Below are positions 19,064-27,709 of a stretch of DNA of 64,000 nucleotides, piece after piece. The notes beneath the pieces are model-generated. The model was not told the DNA's origin. It worked only from the letters and a program-made list of their open reading frames with translations, and ran no database searches. Position numbers and translations under genes: made by a program. This DNA comes from Roseovarius confluentis (GTDB lineage: Bacteria > Pseudomonadota > Alphaproteobacteria > Rhodobacterales > Rhodobacteraceae): the NCBI RefSeq assembly GCF_002917925.1, contig NZ_PPFE01000003.1:124001-188000 (forward strand), in the 5' to 3' direction. The stretch's first letter is position 1. Each line of letters opens with the position of its first letter.

Positions 19064-20494
19064 ATGGCAGGCCAATTCGACTATTTCGTCGTGTTTGCAG
19101 AGATGCGCACCGGGTCCAACTTTCTCGAGGCGAACCTGAACGCATTCGAAAACTTCGAGTGCTTCGGCGAGGCGTTCAACCCGCATTTCATCGGCTATCC
19201 CAACCGCGACGAGATCGCGGGGGTGGCGCGGCACACGCGCGATGCCGATCCGATGCAGCTGATCAAGGCGGTGCGGGACGTGCCGGACAAGATGGGCGGG
19301 TTCCGGTATTTCCATGACCACGATCCGCGCATCCTTGACGTGATGCTGGATGATCCGCGCTGTGCCAAGATCATCCTGACGCGCAATCCCCTGGACAGTT
19401 ATGTCAGCTGGAAGATCGCGCAGGCGACGGGCCAGTGGAAGCTGACCAACGTCAAGCAGCGTAAGGACAGCCAGGTGCGGTTCGACAAGGCCGAGTTCGA
19501 GACGCACGTGACCAAGCTGCAGGAGTTCCAGGTGTTCCTGCTGAACCGGCTGCAAGCGTCGGGTCAGGCGGCGTTCTACATCGCCTACGAGGACCTGCAG
19601 AACCTTGATGTGCTGAACGGTCTGGCGAAGTTTCTGGGCAGCGACGAACGGCTGGAGGCGCTGGACGCGTCGCTGAAAAAGCAGAATCCCAGCGGGCTTG
19701 AAGACAAGGTGTCCAACTTCAGGGATATGGAACAGGCCTTTGCCGGTCTGGATCCGTTCAACCTGACCCGGACGCCGAATTTCGAGCCGCGCCGGGGGCC
19801 GGCGGTGCCCGCTTTCGTGGCCGGGGCGCATGCGGCACTCCTGTATATGCCGATACGGTCGGGGCCGGAGGCGGCGGTATGCGACTGGCTGGCCGGGCTG
19901 GATGGCGTGGCGGTGGACGACCTGCCAACCAAGCTGAACCAGAAGGAGTTGCGCCAGTGGAAACGGCGCAAGCCGGGGCATCGCGGCTTTACCGTGTTGC
20001 GGCATCCGGTGGCACGTGCCCATGCGGCATTCTGCGACAAGATCCTGCAAACCGGGCCGGGATGCTTCTTGGACATCCGCAAGACGCTGCGCAATTTTCA
20101 CAAGCTGCCGCTGCCGGGGAAGATGCCGGACGAGGGGTATGATCGCGAGACGCACAAGCTGGCCTTTGCCGCGTTTCTGCAGTTTCTGAAGGCGAACCTT
20201 GCCGGGCAGACGAATATCCGGGTGGATGCGCATTGGGCCACACAGTCGTCCATCATGCAGGGTATGGCACAGTTCAGCCTGCCGGACATCGTGCTGCGCG
20301 AGGACGAGCTGGCCGAGGCGCTGCCGCGCCTTGCGGCGTCGGTGGGATATGACGCGGCCGCGGCGCCTGCGAGACCGGCGCCAGATCAGCCATTCTCGAT
20401 CGACGAGATCTATGATGAAGAGATCGAGTCGCTGGTCAGCGACATCTACCAGCGGGACTACATGATGTTCGGGTTCCGGGCCTACGCCGCCTGA
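19064..20494 (+). CDS. Two-domain sulfotransferase (NodH-like N-terminus)
   Basis: A 476-residue protein predicted to transfer sulfate from PAPS to a sugar. The N-terminal domain has the 5'-phosphosulfate loop (FAEMRTGSNFLEANLNAF) and the 3'-phosphate motif (ILTRNPLDSYVSWKIAQAT), as in NodH and Stf0-type enzymes. Residues from about 245 onward look like a second sulfotransferase-like domain: LLYMPIRSGPEAAVCDWL and FTVLRHPVARAHAAFCDKI. Its loop lacks the usual Lys, so it may not be active. The ATG directly follows the GT14-like stop, and its 3' end overlaps convergent ptsN by 13 nt. Confidence 0.85.
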   Translation: MAGQFDYFVVFAEMRTGSNFLEANLNAFENFECFGEAFNPHFIGYPNRDEIAGVARHTRDADPMQLIKAVRDVPDKMGGFRYFHDHDPRILDVMLDDPRCAKIILTRNPLDSYVSWKIAQATGQWKLTNVKQRKDSQVRFDKAEFETHVTKLQEFQVFLLNRLQASGQAAFYIAYEDLQNLDVLNGLAKFLGSDERLEALDASLKKQNPSGLEDKVSNFRDMEQAFAGLDPFNLTRTPNFEPRRGPAVPAFVAGAHAALLYMPIRSGPEAAVCDWLAGLDGVAVDDLPTKLNQKELRQWKRRKPGHRGFTVLRHPVARAHAAFCDKILQTGPGCFLDIRKTLRNFHKLPLPGKMPDEGYDRETHKLAFAAFLQFLKANLAGQTNIRVDAHWATQSSIMQGMAQFSLPDIVLREDELAEALPRLAASVGYDAAAAPARPAPDQPFSIDEIYDEEIESLVSDIYQRDYMMFGFRAYAA

Positions 20495-20946
20495 ACCGAC
20501 TGCGATTCCGTTATGATCGTGTGCAACGTCGCCGGGTCGTCATTGGCGCGCAGCTTGGCGCAGATCGAAGGATCGCGCAGGGTTCGCGAGACAAGCGCCA
20601 ATGCCTTGAGATGCTCTACACCGGCATTCTCGGGCGCGAAGAGGGCGAAGGCGAGGTCGACCGGCTGGCGGTCGACCGAGTTGAAATCGATGGGCGTGTC
20701 CAGAAGCACGAGCGCACCGACGACCATGTCGATGCCCTCCAGCCGCGCGTGCGGCAGGGCGACGCCATGCCCCACGCCGGTGGGCCCAAGGTTTTCCCGT
20801 TCGATCAGGGCATCCACCACCTTTTGCGGATCGAGGCCATAGACGGACTCGGCAATGCTGCCGAGTTCGTGCAACAGCCGCTTCTTGCTGGACACGGAGG
20901 AGTAGACCCGGACCGCGTCAGGCCGCAAAATCTGAGTGAACTGCAT
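20482..20946 (-). CDS. ptsN: PTS IIA-like nitrogen-regulatory protein PtsN (EIIA-Ntr)
   Basis: A 154-residue phosphoacceptor of the nitrogen PTS, which receives phosphate from PtsP-NPr and controls K+ transport, sensor kinases and carbon/nitrogen balance. The phosphorylated His lies in GVGHGVALPHARL (about residue 66). The hpf gene is 48 nt upstream, a pairing conserved in proteobacteria. No rpoN lies beside it here, unlike in gammaproteobacteria. The last 13 nt overlap the convergent sulfotransferase gene. Confidence 0.95.
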   Translation of the reverse strand: MQFTQILRPDAVRVYSSVSSKKRLLHELGSIAESVYGLDPQKVVDALIERENLGPTGVGHGVALPHARLEGIDMVVGALVLLDTPIDFNSVDRQPVDLAFALFAPENAGVEHLKALALVSRTLRDPSICAKLRANDDPATLHTIITESQSVQAA

Positions 20947-20994
20947 TCAGCTATGCTCCATCGGCGGCCGGCGCCGCCTTGCTTGCTCGATAAT

Positions 20995-21558
20995 TTAAGG
21001 GTCGATCCATCCGATATTGCCATCATCGCGGCGATACACGACGTTCAACCCTTCTTTCCCTTCATTTCGGAACACGAGCACCGGTGCGCCGGCAAGCTCC
21101 ATCTGCATGACTGCTTCGCCGACCGACAAAGAGGGAATATGATGTTCCATCTCTGCAACGATAACGGGCTGGAGGCTTTCTGGTTCCGATTCTTCCCCTT
21201 CGCTTTCGGAGGCGAGGATATAGGCGGATGCCTGAGAAAGTTCAATAGGTTCCGCCCGCTCTCGGTGATGGTCCTTCAATCGGCGCTTGTACCGGCGCAA
21301 CTGCTTTTCCAGCTTCTCGCTGCAATCGTCGAAGGCGGCGTAGATTTCATGCGCATGGGCCTTGGCCGTGGCCGTCATGCCCGTGGACAGGTGAATCGTC
21401 GCTTCGCAGACGAATTCGCTCGCGCTTTTTGAAAAGAAGACATGCGCGTCCGTGGGGCGTTCGGCGTATTTTTCCACAATGGAGGTCAACTCGTTCTCGA
21501 CATGAGTCTGCAAAGCCTGGCCGACATCGATTTGTTTTCCACTGATTTGATAGCGCAT
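20995..21558 (-). CDS. hpf: Ribosome hibernation promoting factor, long form
   Basis: A 187-residue long HPF that binds the 30S subunit and pairs 70S ribosomes into inactive 100S dimers in stationary phase. The N-terminal RaiA/YfiA domain (MRYQISGKQIDVGQAL, HVFFSKSASEF) is joined by a variable linker to the C-terminal dimerisation domain (VGEAVMQMELAGAPVLVFRN, ending VYRRDDGNIGWIDP). GGAGG lies just upstream of the ATG. ptsN follows on the same strand. Confidence 0.96.
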   Translation of the reverse strand: MRYQISGKQIDVGQALQTHVENELTSIVEKYAERPTDAHVFFSKSASEFVCEATIHLSTGMTATAKAHAHEIYAAFDDCSEKLEKQLRRYKRRLKDHHRERAEPIELSQASAYILASESEGEESEPESLQPVIVAEMEHHIPSLSVGEAVMQMELAGAPVLVFRNEGKEGLNVVYRRDDGNIGWIDP

Positions 21559-21723
21559 TCAGAACCTCCAAGATGCGGACAGAAGTGACCTTCGGGGCGG
21601 TGTTTCGCCCTGATCTGGGTCAATTCTGTGAGGGATAAAATGACGTTTTCTGTGTGCTCGGCCTCGGCCCAAGTGATGGGTCGCACGGTTCGAACAGTGC
21701 AAAAACCGAAAGCGTCATACCTC

Positions 21724-21753
21724 ATTTGATCCGCGATATGGGCGTCTTGTCAA
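21724..21753 (-). promoter_or_regulatory. Candidate sigma-70 promoter for hpf-ptsN
   Basis: Reverse strand: a perfect TTGACA (21753-21748), an 18-nt spacer and TCAAAT (21729-21724, four of six matches to TATAAT). It is 166 nt before the hpf start, in the gap between lptB and hpf. This suggests hpf-ptsN can be transcribed separately from the lpt genes. Confidence 0.4.
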
Positions 21754-21786
21754 TGGAGATTGCGTTAACGTGTGGCGTAACATCGC

Positions 21787-22545
21787 TCAGGATATACGAA
21801 AATTTTCGCCGAGGTAGACGCGGCGGACGTTTTCGTTCGACACGACCTCGTCCGGGGTGCCAGACATCAGGACTTGGCCGTCATGCAGGATATAGGCGCG
21901 GTCCACGATTTCGAGCGTTTCGCGGACGTTGTGATCGGTGATCAGCACGCCGATGCCGCGTTTCTTGAGATCCGCGACCAGGTGGCGGATGTCACCGACC
22001 GAGATCGGGTCGACCCCGGCAAAGGGTTCGTCGAGCAAAAGATACTTGGGCCGAGCGGCAAGGCAGCGGGCGATTTCCACCCGGCGGCGCTCCCCGCCAG
22101 ACAGCGCCAGGGCAGGGGCGCGGCGCAGGTGTTCAATGGAGAATTCCGACAAAAGCTCTTCGAGCCGTTTGCGGCGTTTGTGCCGGTCGTCCGTGGATAT
22201 ATCGAGGATGGACATGATGTTGTCCTCGACCGACATGCCGCGAAAGATCGACATCTCCTGCGGGAGGTAGCCCACGCCAAGCTTGGCGCGGCGGTACATG
22301 GGCAGGGCCGTGACATCGCGTCCGTCTATCTTGACGTGGCCGCCTTCGGGGTAGATCAGGCCGGCGATGGCGTAGAAGGTCGTTGTCTTGCCCGAGCCGT
22401 TGGGGCCAAGCAGGGCCACAACCTCACCCTGCCGCAAGGACAGGCTGACATCGCGGATCACGACGCGCTTCTTGTAGCTTTTGCGCAGGTTCTCGACCGA
22501 CAGACCGGTGCTTTCGTGGGCAATATGCAGGTCGGGACGTGCCAT
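21787..22545 (-). CDS. lptB: LPS export ABC transporter ATP-binding protein LptB
   Basis: A 252-residue ATPase that powers LPS extraction from the inner membrane with LptF/LptG and passes it to LptC and LptA. Walker A is [18 protein letters not shown], the signature [14 protein letters not shown], Walker [14 protein letters not shown], and the H-loop [11 protein letters not shown]. The start abuts the lptA stop with no gap. lptC-lptA-lptB form one reverse-strand operon downstream of rnd. Confidence 0.97.
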   Translation of the reverse strand: MARPDLHIAHESTGLSVENLRKSYKKRVVIRDVSLSLRQGEVVALLGPNGSGKTTTFYAIAGLIYPEGGHVKIDGRDVTALPMYRRAKLGVGYLPQEMSIFRGMSVEDNIMSILDISTDDRHKRRKRLEELLSEFSIEHLRRAPALALSGGERRRVEIARCLAARPKYLLLDEPFAGVDPISVGDIRHLVADLKKRGIGVLITDHNVRETLEIVDRAYILHDGQVLMSGTPDEVVSNENVRRVYLGENFRIS

Positions 22546-23043
22546 TTACTGATCGCCATTCTCGGGTTGCAGGATGGTCTTGACCCGGCCGGTGACGCGG
22601 GCGGTGCCCGCGCGCGTGTCGACGAACATCTTGTCGCCGGTCAGTGCGTTGGGGCCCTGCACGAGAAGCACGTCGCCCTGCATTTCGATCAGGCCAGTGT
22701 CGACGTTGTAATCGGCCTGCGACGCCTCGGCGGCATCCTCACCGCTGACGAGGGTGACACCTCCGGTTGCCTGAAGCTGCTCGATCCCGCTTTGATCATC
22801 CTTGTACACCACAAGGACGCGCGGCGCGGACAGACGCATTTCACCTTGTCCGATCAACACATTGCCAGTGAAAACAGCGGAGCCGTCTTGCTGGTTCACG
22901 TCGAGGTTGTCGGCGGTAACCTCGACGGGAAGCGTGCTGTCCTGCGCGGTGTTGCCGAAGGCGATCTGCGCTCCTTGGGCCAGAGCGGCAATCGGATGGC
23001 ACAACAGGATGAGTGCGATCAAAATGCGAAACGAATGGGTCAC
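22546..23043 (-). CDS. lptA: LPS transport periplasmic protein LptA
   Basis: A 165-residue OstA-fold protein forming the periplasmic bridge for LPS. Signal peptide (RILIALILLCHPIAALAQG), then the OstA/LptA region with PVEVTADNLDVNQQDGSAVF, FTGNVLIGQGEMRL and ALTGDKMFVDTRAGTARV. It starts with GTG that overlaps the lptC stop (GTGA), so translation is coupled. lptB follows directly. Confidence 0.93.
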   Translation of the reverse strand: MTHSFRILIALILLCHPIAALAQGAQIAFGNTAQDSTLPVEVTADNLDVNQQDGSAVFTGNVLIGQGEMRLSAPRVLVVYKDDQSGIEQLQATGGVTLVSGEDAAEASQADYNVDTGLIEMQGDVLLVQGPNALTGDKMFVDTRAGTARVTGRVKTILQPENGDQ

Positions 23044-23663
23044 TGTTCAATGTCCTCGGCGGGCTGAGGCGTATATATCAGCTTCACACCGTCGGTGAAA
23101 ACCAAATGTGCTTCACCGGTTTCCTCGTCCCCGGTCAGCACCATGCGTCCAGCCGTAAGGTCACCGGGCGGACCCTTGCCAGAGACCTGGCCCGGCGTTT
23201 CGGCGTACAGCACATCCAGCCTGGCATCGAGGCGTTCGGTCGTCATCTTGTAGCCGGTGGAGGTGTCGACGTTAACATTGCCGATCAAAGAGGCGTTCAG
23301 ATCGGATTGGTGCACGTCGCCACGGTCCGAGGTCACCGTCACGACGCTGCCTGATACGAGGTGCATTTCAGCGGTGACGTCTTCGGCATTGATCAGGCGG
23401 GGATCATCCGGCGCAGGGCGGGCGGTGTCAGCGGCGATCTTCACCTCGTCCCCGCCGCGGGTGACGCCGGCGAAGGCCGCGTTGGTGGCGCCCTGTTCCT
23501 GCGCGCGCTGTTCCAGGTCGATCTCGGCGATGGGTATGGATTTCGTGGGGTCGATGTGGCGCGATATCAGGAACAGGGTGGACAAGATTCCAAGCGCGGT
23601 CAGAGGCAGGATGATCTTCATCCATGCCACCAGCCGTGAATAGAAATTGTCCGTTGCTGCCAT
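23040..23663 (-). CDS. lptC: LPS export system protein LptC
   Basis: A 207-residue bitopic protein with one N-terminal membrane segment (LVAWMKIILPLTALGILSTL) and a periplasmic OstA-like beta-jellyroll. It takes LPS from LptBFG and hands it to LptA. I start at ATG 23663, 2 nt after the rnd stop; a TTG two codons earlier overlaps that stop. Assignment rests on the anchor, the domain with LIGNVNVDTSTGYKMTTERL, and position before lptA. Confidence 0.9.
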   Translation of the reverse strand: MAATDNFYSRLVAWMKIILPLTALGILSTLFLISRHIDPTKSIPIAEIDLEQRAQEQGATNAAFAGVTRGGDEVKIAADTARPAPDDPRLINAEDVTAEMHLVSGSVVTVTSDRGDVHQSDLNASLIGNVNVDTSTGYKMTTERLDARLDVLYAETPGQVSGKGPPGDLTAGRMVLTGDEETGEAHLVFTDGVKLIYTPQPAEDIEQ

Positions 23664-23665
23664 GA

Positions 23666-24277
23666 TCAATGCGCGAAGATGTCCGTTTCGGGCCAGCCGG
23701 CAAGGTCCAGACGCGCGCGCGTCGGCAGAAAATCAAAGCAGCTTTCGGCAAGCTCCGTACGGCCTTCGCGCGCCAGGCGGGCGTCGAGTTCGGTTCGCAG
23801 CTGATGCAGGTAAAGTACGTCGGACGCTGCATAGTCCAGCTGTGCCTCGGTCAGATCGGACGCGCCCCAGTCCGACGATTGCTGCTGTTTCGAGATATCG
23901 ATGCCGAGCAGTTCCTGAAGCAGGAATTTCAGGCCATGCCGGTCGGTATAGGTGCGGATCAGCTTGCTGGCGATCTTGGTGCAGTAGACCGGCGCGGCCA
24001 GGGCACCGAAAGCGTTGAACATCGCGGCGATATCGAAGCGGCCAAAATGAAACAGCTTCAAAACGCTGGCGTCCGTAAGAAGGCGTTCGAGGTTGGGTGC
24101 GCTTGTCTGACCCTGCATCACCTGGACGATATGCGCGTCTCCGTCACCACCCGAGAGCTGCACCACGCAGAGCCTGTCCCGGTGCGGATTCAGCCCCATC
24201 GTTTCACAGTCGATGGCGACGACAGGACCGAGGTCGAGGCCGTCTGGAAGATCGGATTTGTAGAGATGGTTGGCCAT
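23666..24277 (-). CDS. rnd: Ribonuclease D-like 3'-5' exonuclease
   Basis: A 203-residue DEDDy exonuclease, about half of E. coli RNase D and lacking the HRDC domains, as is common in alphaproteobacteria. Catalytic motifs: VVAIDCETMGLNPHRDRL (D-E), FHFGRFDIAAMF (D), YAASDVLYLHQL (Y-D). It probably trims the 3' ends of structured RNAs. lptC follows 2 nt downstream, so rnd is the first gene of the lpt operon here. Confidence 0.93.
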   Translation of the reverse strand: MANHLYKSDLPDGLDLGPVVAIDCETMGLNPHRDRLCVVQLSGGDGDAHIVQVMQGQTSAPNLERLLTDASVLKLFHFGRFDIAAMFNAFGALAAPVYCTKIASKLIRTYTDRHGLKFLLQELLGIDISKQQQSSDWGASDLTEAQLDYAASDVLYLHQLRTELDARLAREGRTELAESCFDFLPTRARLDLAGWPETDIFAH

Positions 24278-24693
24278 GGTCCGCCGCAGTTGTTTCAGAT
24301 CTATATAGTGCGCTGCCGCGCAATTTGAGCCTGCTTAAGCGAAAAGATGCGAACGCTCAACGAAAAGCCGGACAATACTGCCGTCAGCAAAGCTGGGCTG
24401 CCGTGCCGGGAGATCCAGCGTTCGTGTCTCCATGTCAGAATGCCCATTTTTATCTCGTCCTGGGGCAAGTTCCTGTTTGATGCTCCGGCGAGAATTTATT
24501 TTCCGGCCCGTTTTAAGCCGTGATACAGGATTGCATGATAGTGGCTAACCTGCTGTCAAAAAACGAATATTTAGTCGACGGTGCCAAAGCTGGACGCTCG
24601 GGGTCGCCTTGGCGCGCTTTGTAATGCATCATTGACAGGCCAAAAGGTTGAACGCAGCCTAGACGAAATCACGAGATATTAAGGAGATTGAAT
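24278..24693. other. Intergenic region between divergent rnd and dctP
   Basis: About 415 nt with no gene that I can support. It must carry the promoters for rnd-lptCAB and for the TRAP operon. A TTGACA at 24632-24637 precedes dctP but has no convincing -10 at 17 nt. AAGGAG at 24681-24686 is the dctP ribosome site. Confidence 0.5.
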
Positions 24694-25707
24694 ATGGCTA
24701 GATACTCGCACACTTCCATGGCGATGGCCGTTGCAGGCAGCATGATGTTGAGCGCGAGCGTTGCTCAGGCAGACACTTGGCGCTACGCCTTTGAGGAGGC
24801 GCTTGACGAGGTGCAGGGCGTCTATGCTCAGAAGTTCAAGGAAGAGGTCGAGGCCAATTCCGACCACACTGTCCAACTTTTCCCCTATGGCACGCTGGGC
24901 GAATCTGCCGACACGATGGAACAGGCGCAGACCGGCATCCTGCAATTCGTCGATCAAAGCCCGGGCTTCACCGGTTCGCTGATCCCCGAGGCACAGGTCT
25001 TCTTCGTGCCCTACCTCTTGCCGCAGGACACCGAGAAGCTTGGCGAGTTCTTCCGCACCTCCAAGGCCATCAACGAGATGTTCCCCGAACTTTACGCCGA
25101 ACAGGGGCTGGAACTGCTGACCATGTTCCCCGAGGGCGAGGTCTGCATGACCACGCAGGAACCCGTGACCGGGCCGCCTGACCTCGACCAGGTCAAGTTC
25201 CGCGTCATGACCAACCCGCTTCTGGTGGAAAGCTACAAGGCCTTTGGCGCGACGCCCACGCCGCTGCCCTGGGGCGAGGTCTACGGCGCGCTTCAGACCG
25301 GCATCATCCAGGGCCAGGAAAACCCGATGTTCTTCATCGAGTCGACCAAGATGTACGAGGTGACCGAAGTCATCACCTGTGCCGGCCACAACAACTTCAC
25401 CACTGCGGTCATGGCCAACCAGGAATTCTATGAAGGCCTGTCGGAAGAGGACCAGACAGTGATCCAGAACGCGATCGACGTCGCCTTCGACCACATCATC
25501 GACTACCAGAAAGGTCTTCACGAAGAGAGCATCGAGAAGATCAAGGAAGCCAAGCCTGACATGCAGGTCAACACGCTCAGCGAGGAAGAGCGTCAGCCCT
25601 TCGTCGAGGCGGGCGCGTCGGTCGAGGACACGTTCCTTGAAATGACCGGCGACGGCGGCAAGAAAATCCTCGATCAGCTCAAGGCCGACCTGGAAGCCGT
25701 GCAATAA
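24694..25707 (+). CDS. dctP: TRAP transporter substrate-binding protein (DctP family)
   Basis: A 337-residue periplasmic solute receptor with signal peptide (VAGSMMLSASVAQA). The DctP fold is shown by FKEEVEANSDHTVQLFPYG, KFRVMTNPLLVESYKAFGA (containing the conserved Arg that salt-bridges a ligand carboxylate) and PLPWGEVYGALQTGIIQGQE. The ligand is therefore probably an organic acid, but which one cannot be read from the sequence. Start at ATG 24694 with AAGGAG 7 nt upstream. dctQ, dctM and a UspA gene follow as an operon. Confidence 0.93.
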   Translation: MARYSHTSMAMAVAGSMMLSASVAQADTWRYAFEEALDEVQGVYAQKFKEEVEANSDHTVQLFPYGTLGESADTMEQAQTGILQFVDQSPGFTGSLIPEAQVFFVPYLLPQDTEKLGEFFRTSKAINEMFPELYAEQGLELLTMFPEGEVCMTTQEPVTGPPDLDQVKFRVMTNPLLVESYKAFGATPTPLPWGEVYGALQTGIIQGQENPMFFIESTKMYEVTEVITCAGHNNFTTAVMANQEFYEGLSEEDQTVIQNAIDVAFDHIIDYQKGLHEESIEKIKEAKPDMQVNTLSEEERQPFVEAGASVEDTFLEMTGDGGKKILDQLKADLEAVQ

Positions 25708-25721
25708 CGAAATGGCTCTTC

Positions 25722-25750
25722 GGCGGCTGTGCCAGTTGGGCATGGCCGCC
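25722..25750 (+). terminator. Intercistronic hairpin after dctP
   Basis: Inverted repeat GGCGGC...GCCGCC with inner pairing GTGCC/GGCAT lies between dctP and dctQ. It has no T-run. It may protect the dctP mRNA 3' end and give the receptor higher expression than the membrane subunits, a common TRAP and ABC arrangement. Confidence 0.5.
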
Positions 25751-25779
25751 GTTGCACGCAACGGACGTGGGGACAGGTT

Positions 25780-26406
25780 ATGTCAGACGAACACGGCTCT
25801 CAGCTACAGTCGCAGACCGACACGACGGGGATGGATGACGAACCCACGGGCGAATACGTCTCCACGCTACCCGGATTTCTCGGCACCATCGACATCCTGA
25901 TAAGCAAGATCGAGGCGGTAATGCTCGCCGTCGGTGTCCTGCTGATGGCGGCCAACACCATCGCCAACGTGGTCGGGCGCTTCGTCTTTCAGAACAGCAT
26001 CTTCTTTTCCGAAGAACTCAACCGCATCCTCATCATCCTGATCACCTTTGCCGGGATCAGCTATGCCGCCCGCCACGGTCGGCATATCCGCATGTCGGCA
26101 ATCTATGACACCATGCCGCCCAAGGCCCGCAAGCTGATGATGATCGTCATCACGCTGGTCACCGCGGTCTTCATGTTCGGCCTGGCCTACTACGCCTATA
26201 CCTACATCCTCACCCAGTCGGGCCGCGGCCGCGTCCTGCCGTCGCTTCAGATCCCGGTCTGGATCACCCTCGTATGGGTGCCCGTCGGCTTCTTCATGAC
26301 CGGGGTGCAGTACCTGCTGACCGCGATCAAGAACATCATCGACAAGGATATCTACCTCTCGACCGCGGTGCTCGAAGGGTATGACGACACCGAGAAGGAG
26401 GTCTGA
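25780..26406 (+). CDS. dctQ: TRAP transporter small permease (DctQ family)
   Basis: A 208-residue inner-membrane protein with four hydrophobic helices (for example [20 protein letters not shown] and [20 protein letters not shown]) after a hydrophilic N-terminus of about 40 residues. The DctQ hallmark [29 protein letters not shown] is present across helix 2. It pairs with DctM. Start at ATG 25780, preceded by GGACAGG; the dctM start lies 4 nt after its stop. Confidence 0.92.
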   Translation: MSDEHGSQLQSQTDTTGMDDEPTGEYVSTLPGFLGTIDILISKIEAVMLAVGVLLMAANTIANVVGRFVFQNSIFFSEELNRILIILITFAGISYAARHGRHIRMSAIYDTMPPKARKLMMIVITLVTAVFMFGLAYYAYTYILTQSGRGRVLPSLQIPVWITLVWVPVGFFMTGVQYLLTAIKNIIDKDIYLSTAVLEGYDDTEKEV

Positions 26407-26409
26407 CAG

Positions 26410-27696
26410 ATGGCCCTTACCATCTTTTCCGTCATGGTCGTCCTTCTTCTGTTGGGCTTCCCGATGATGATCCCGCTGATCGTCGCCGCCTTCATCGGCT
26501 TCTACACCATGTTCGGCGGCTTCGGTCAGCTTGAAACCATGATCCAGCAGATCATGGCGGGTATCCGGCCGGCCTCGCTGATCGCGGTGCCGATGTTCAT
26601 CTTTGCGGCCGACATCATGACACGCGGCCAGTCCGCCAATCGCCTGATTGACCTGGTGATGGCGTTCGTGGGGCATCTCAAGGGCGGGCTTGCGGTGTCC
26701 ACCGCGGCCGCCTGCACCATGTTCGGCGCGGTATCCGGCTCCACCCAGGCGACCGTGGTCGCCGTCGGCTCGCCACTGCGCCCCCGGATGCAAAAGGCGG
26801 GCTACAATGACAGCTTCATTCTTGCGCTCATCGTCAACGCCTCGGACATCGCCTTCCTGATCCCGCCCTCGATCGGCATGATCATCTATGGCGTCGTGTC
26901 CAACACCTCCATCGCCGAGCTTTTCATCGCCGGCATCGGGCCGGGCCTGCTGATCCTTTTCCTGTTCTCGATCTACGCCTGGATCTACGCGGTCCGCAAC
27001 AACGTGCCGACAGAGCCCAAGTACAGCTGGGGCGAACGTTTCAACGCCGGGCGCAAGGCGCTCTGGCCGCTGGGTTTCCCGGTGATCATCATCGGCGGTA
27101 TATACGGCGGCATCTTCAGCCCGACCGAGGCGGCGGCGGCCTGCGTGCTCTACGCGCTTGTGCTCGAGGTCATCATCTTCCGCGAGATGGACCTCAAGGG
27201 CGTCTATGAGACGGCCAAGTCCACCGGCCTCATCACCGCCGTCGTGTTCATCCTCGTCGGCGTCGGCGCGGCCTTCTCGTGGGTCATTTCCTTCGCCCAG
27301 ATCCCACAGGAAATCCTGGGCTCCATCGGCATTGACGAGATGGGCCAGATCGGGGTGCTCTTCGTGATTTCCGTTGCCTTCTTCGTCGGCTGCATGTTCG
27401 TGGATCCGATCGTGGTGATCCTCGTTCTGGTTCCGATCTTTGCGCCGGTGGTCGAATCCGTCGGCCTCGATCCGGTGCTGGTCGGCACGATCATCACGCT
27501 TCAGGTCGCCATCGGCTCGGCCACGCCGCCCTTCGGCTGTGACATCTTCACGGCGATCGCGGTGTTCAAGCGGCCCTACATGGAAGTGATCCGCGGCACG
27601 CCGCCCTTCATCTTCATCCTGCTGTCGGTCGCCGTACTGCTGATCTTCTTCCCACAGATTGCCCTGTTCCTGCGGGACCTGGCCTTCGACAAGTAA
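26410..27696 (+). CDS. dctM: TRAP transporter large permease (DctM family)
   Basis: A 428-residue membrane protein with about 12 segments that forms the Na+-coupled transport channel with DctQ. Family motifs: SGSTQATVVAVGSPLRPRM, LIPPSIGMIIYGVVSNTS, FSPTEAAAACVLYALVLE and ATPPFGCDIFTA. An AGGAGG site overlaps the end of dctQ. UspA follows after 13 nt. Length and motifs match the family. Confidence 0.95.
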   Translation: MALTIFSVMVVLLLLGFPMMIPLIVAAFIGFYTMFGGFGQLETMIQQIMAGIRPASLIAVPMFIFAADIMTRGQSANRLIDLVMAFVGHLKGGLAVSTAAACTMFGAVSGSTQATVVAVGSPLRPRMQKAGYNDSFILALIVNASDIAFLIPPSIGMIIYGVVSNTSIAELFIAGIGPGLLILFLFSIYAWIYAVRNNVPTEPKYSWGERFNAGRKALWPLGFPVIIIGGIYGGIFSPTEAAAACVLYALVLEVIIFREMDLKGVYETAKSTGLITAVVFILVGVGAAFSWVISFAQIPQEILGSIGIDEMGQIGVLFVISVAFFVGCMFVDPIVVILVLVPIFAPVVESVGLDPVLVGTIITLQVAIGSATPPFGCDIFTAIAVFKRPYMEVIRGTPPFIFILLSVAVLLIFFPQIALFLRDLAFDK

Positions 27697-27709
27697 CCGG
27701 AGGAGAGAC

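Noticed and set aside
24679..25761. Long reverse-strand open frame opposite dctP
   Set aside because: It is the antisense shadow of a clear TRAP receptor gene and has no family features or ribosome site.
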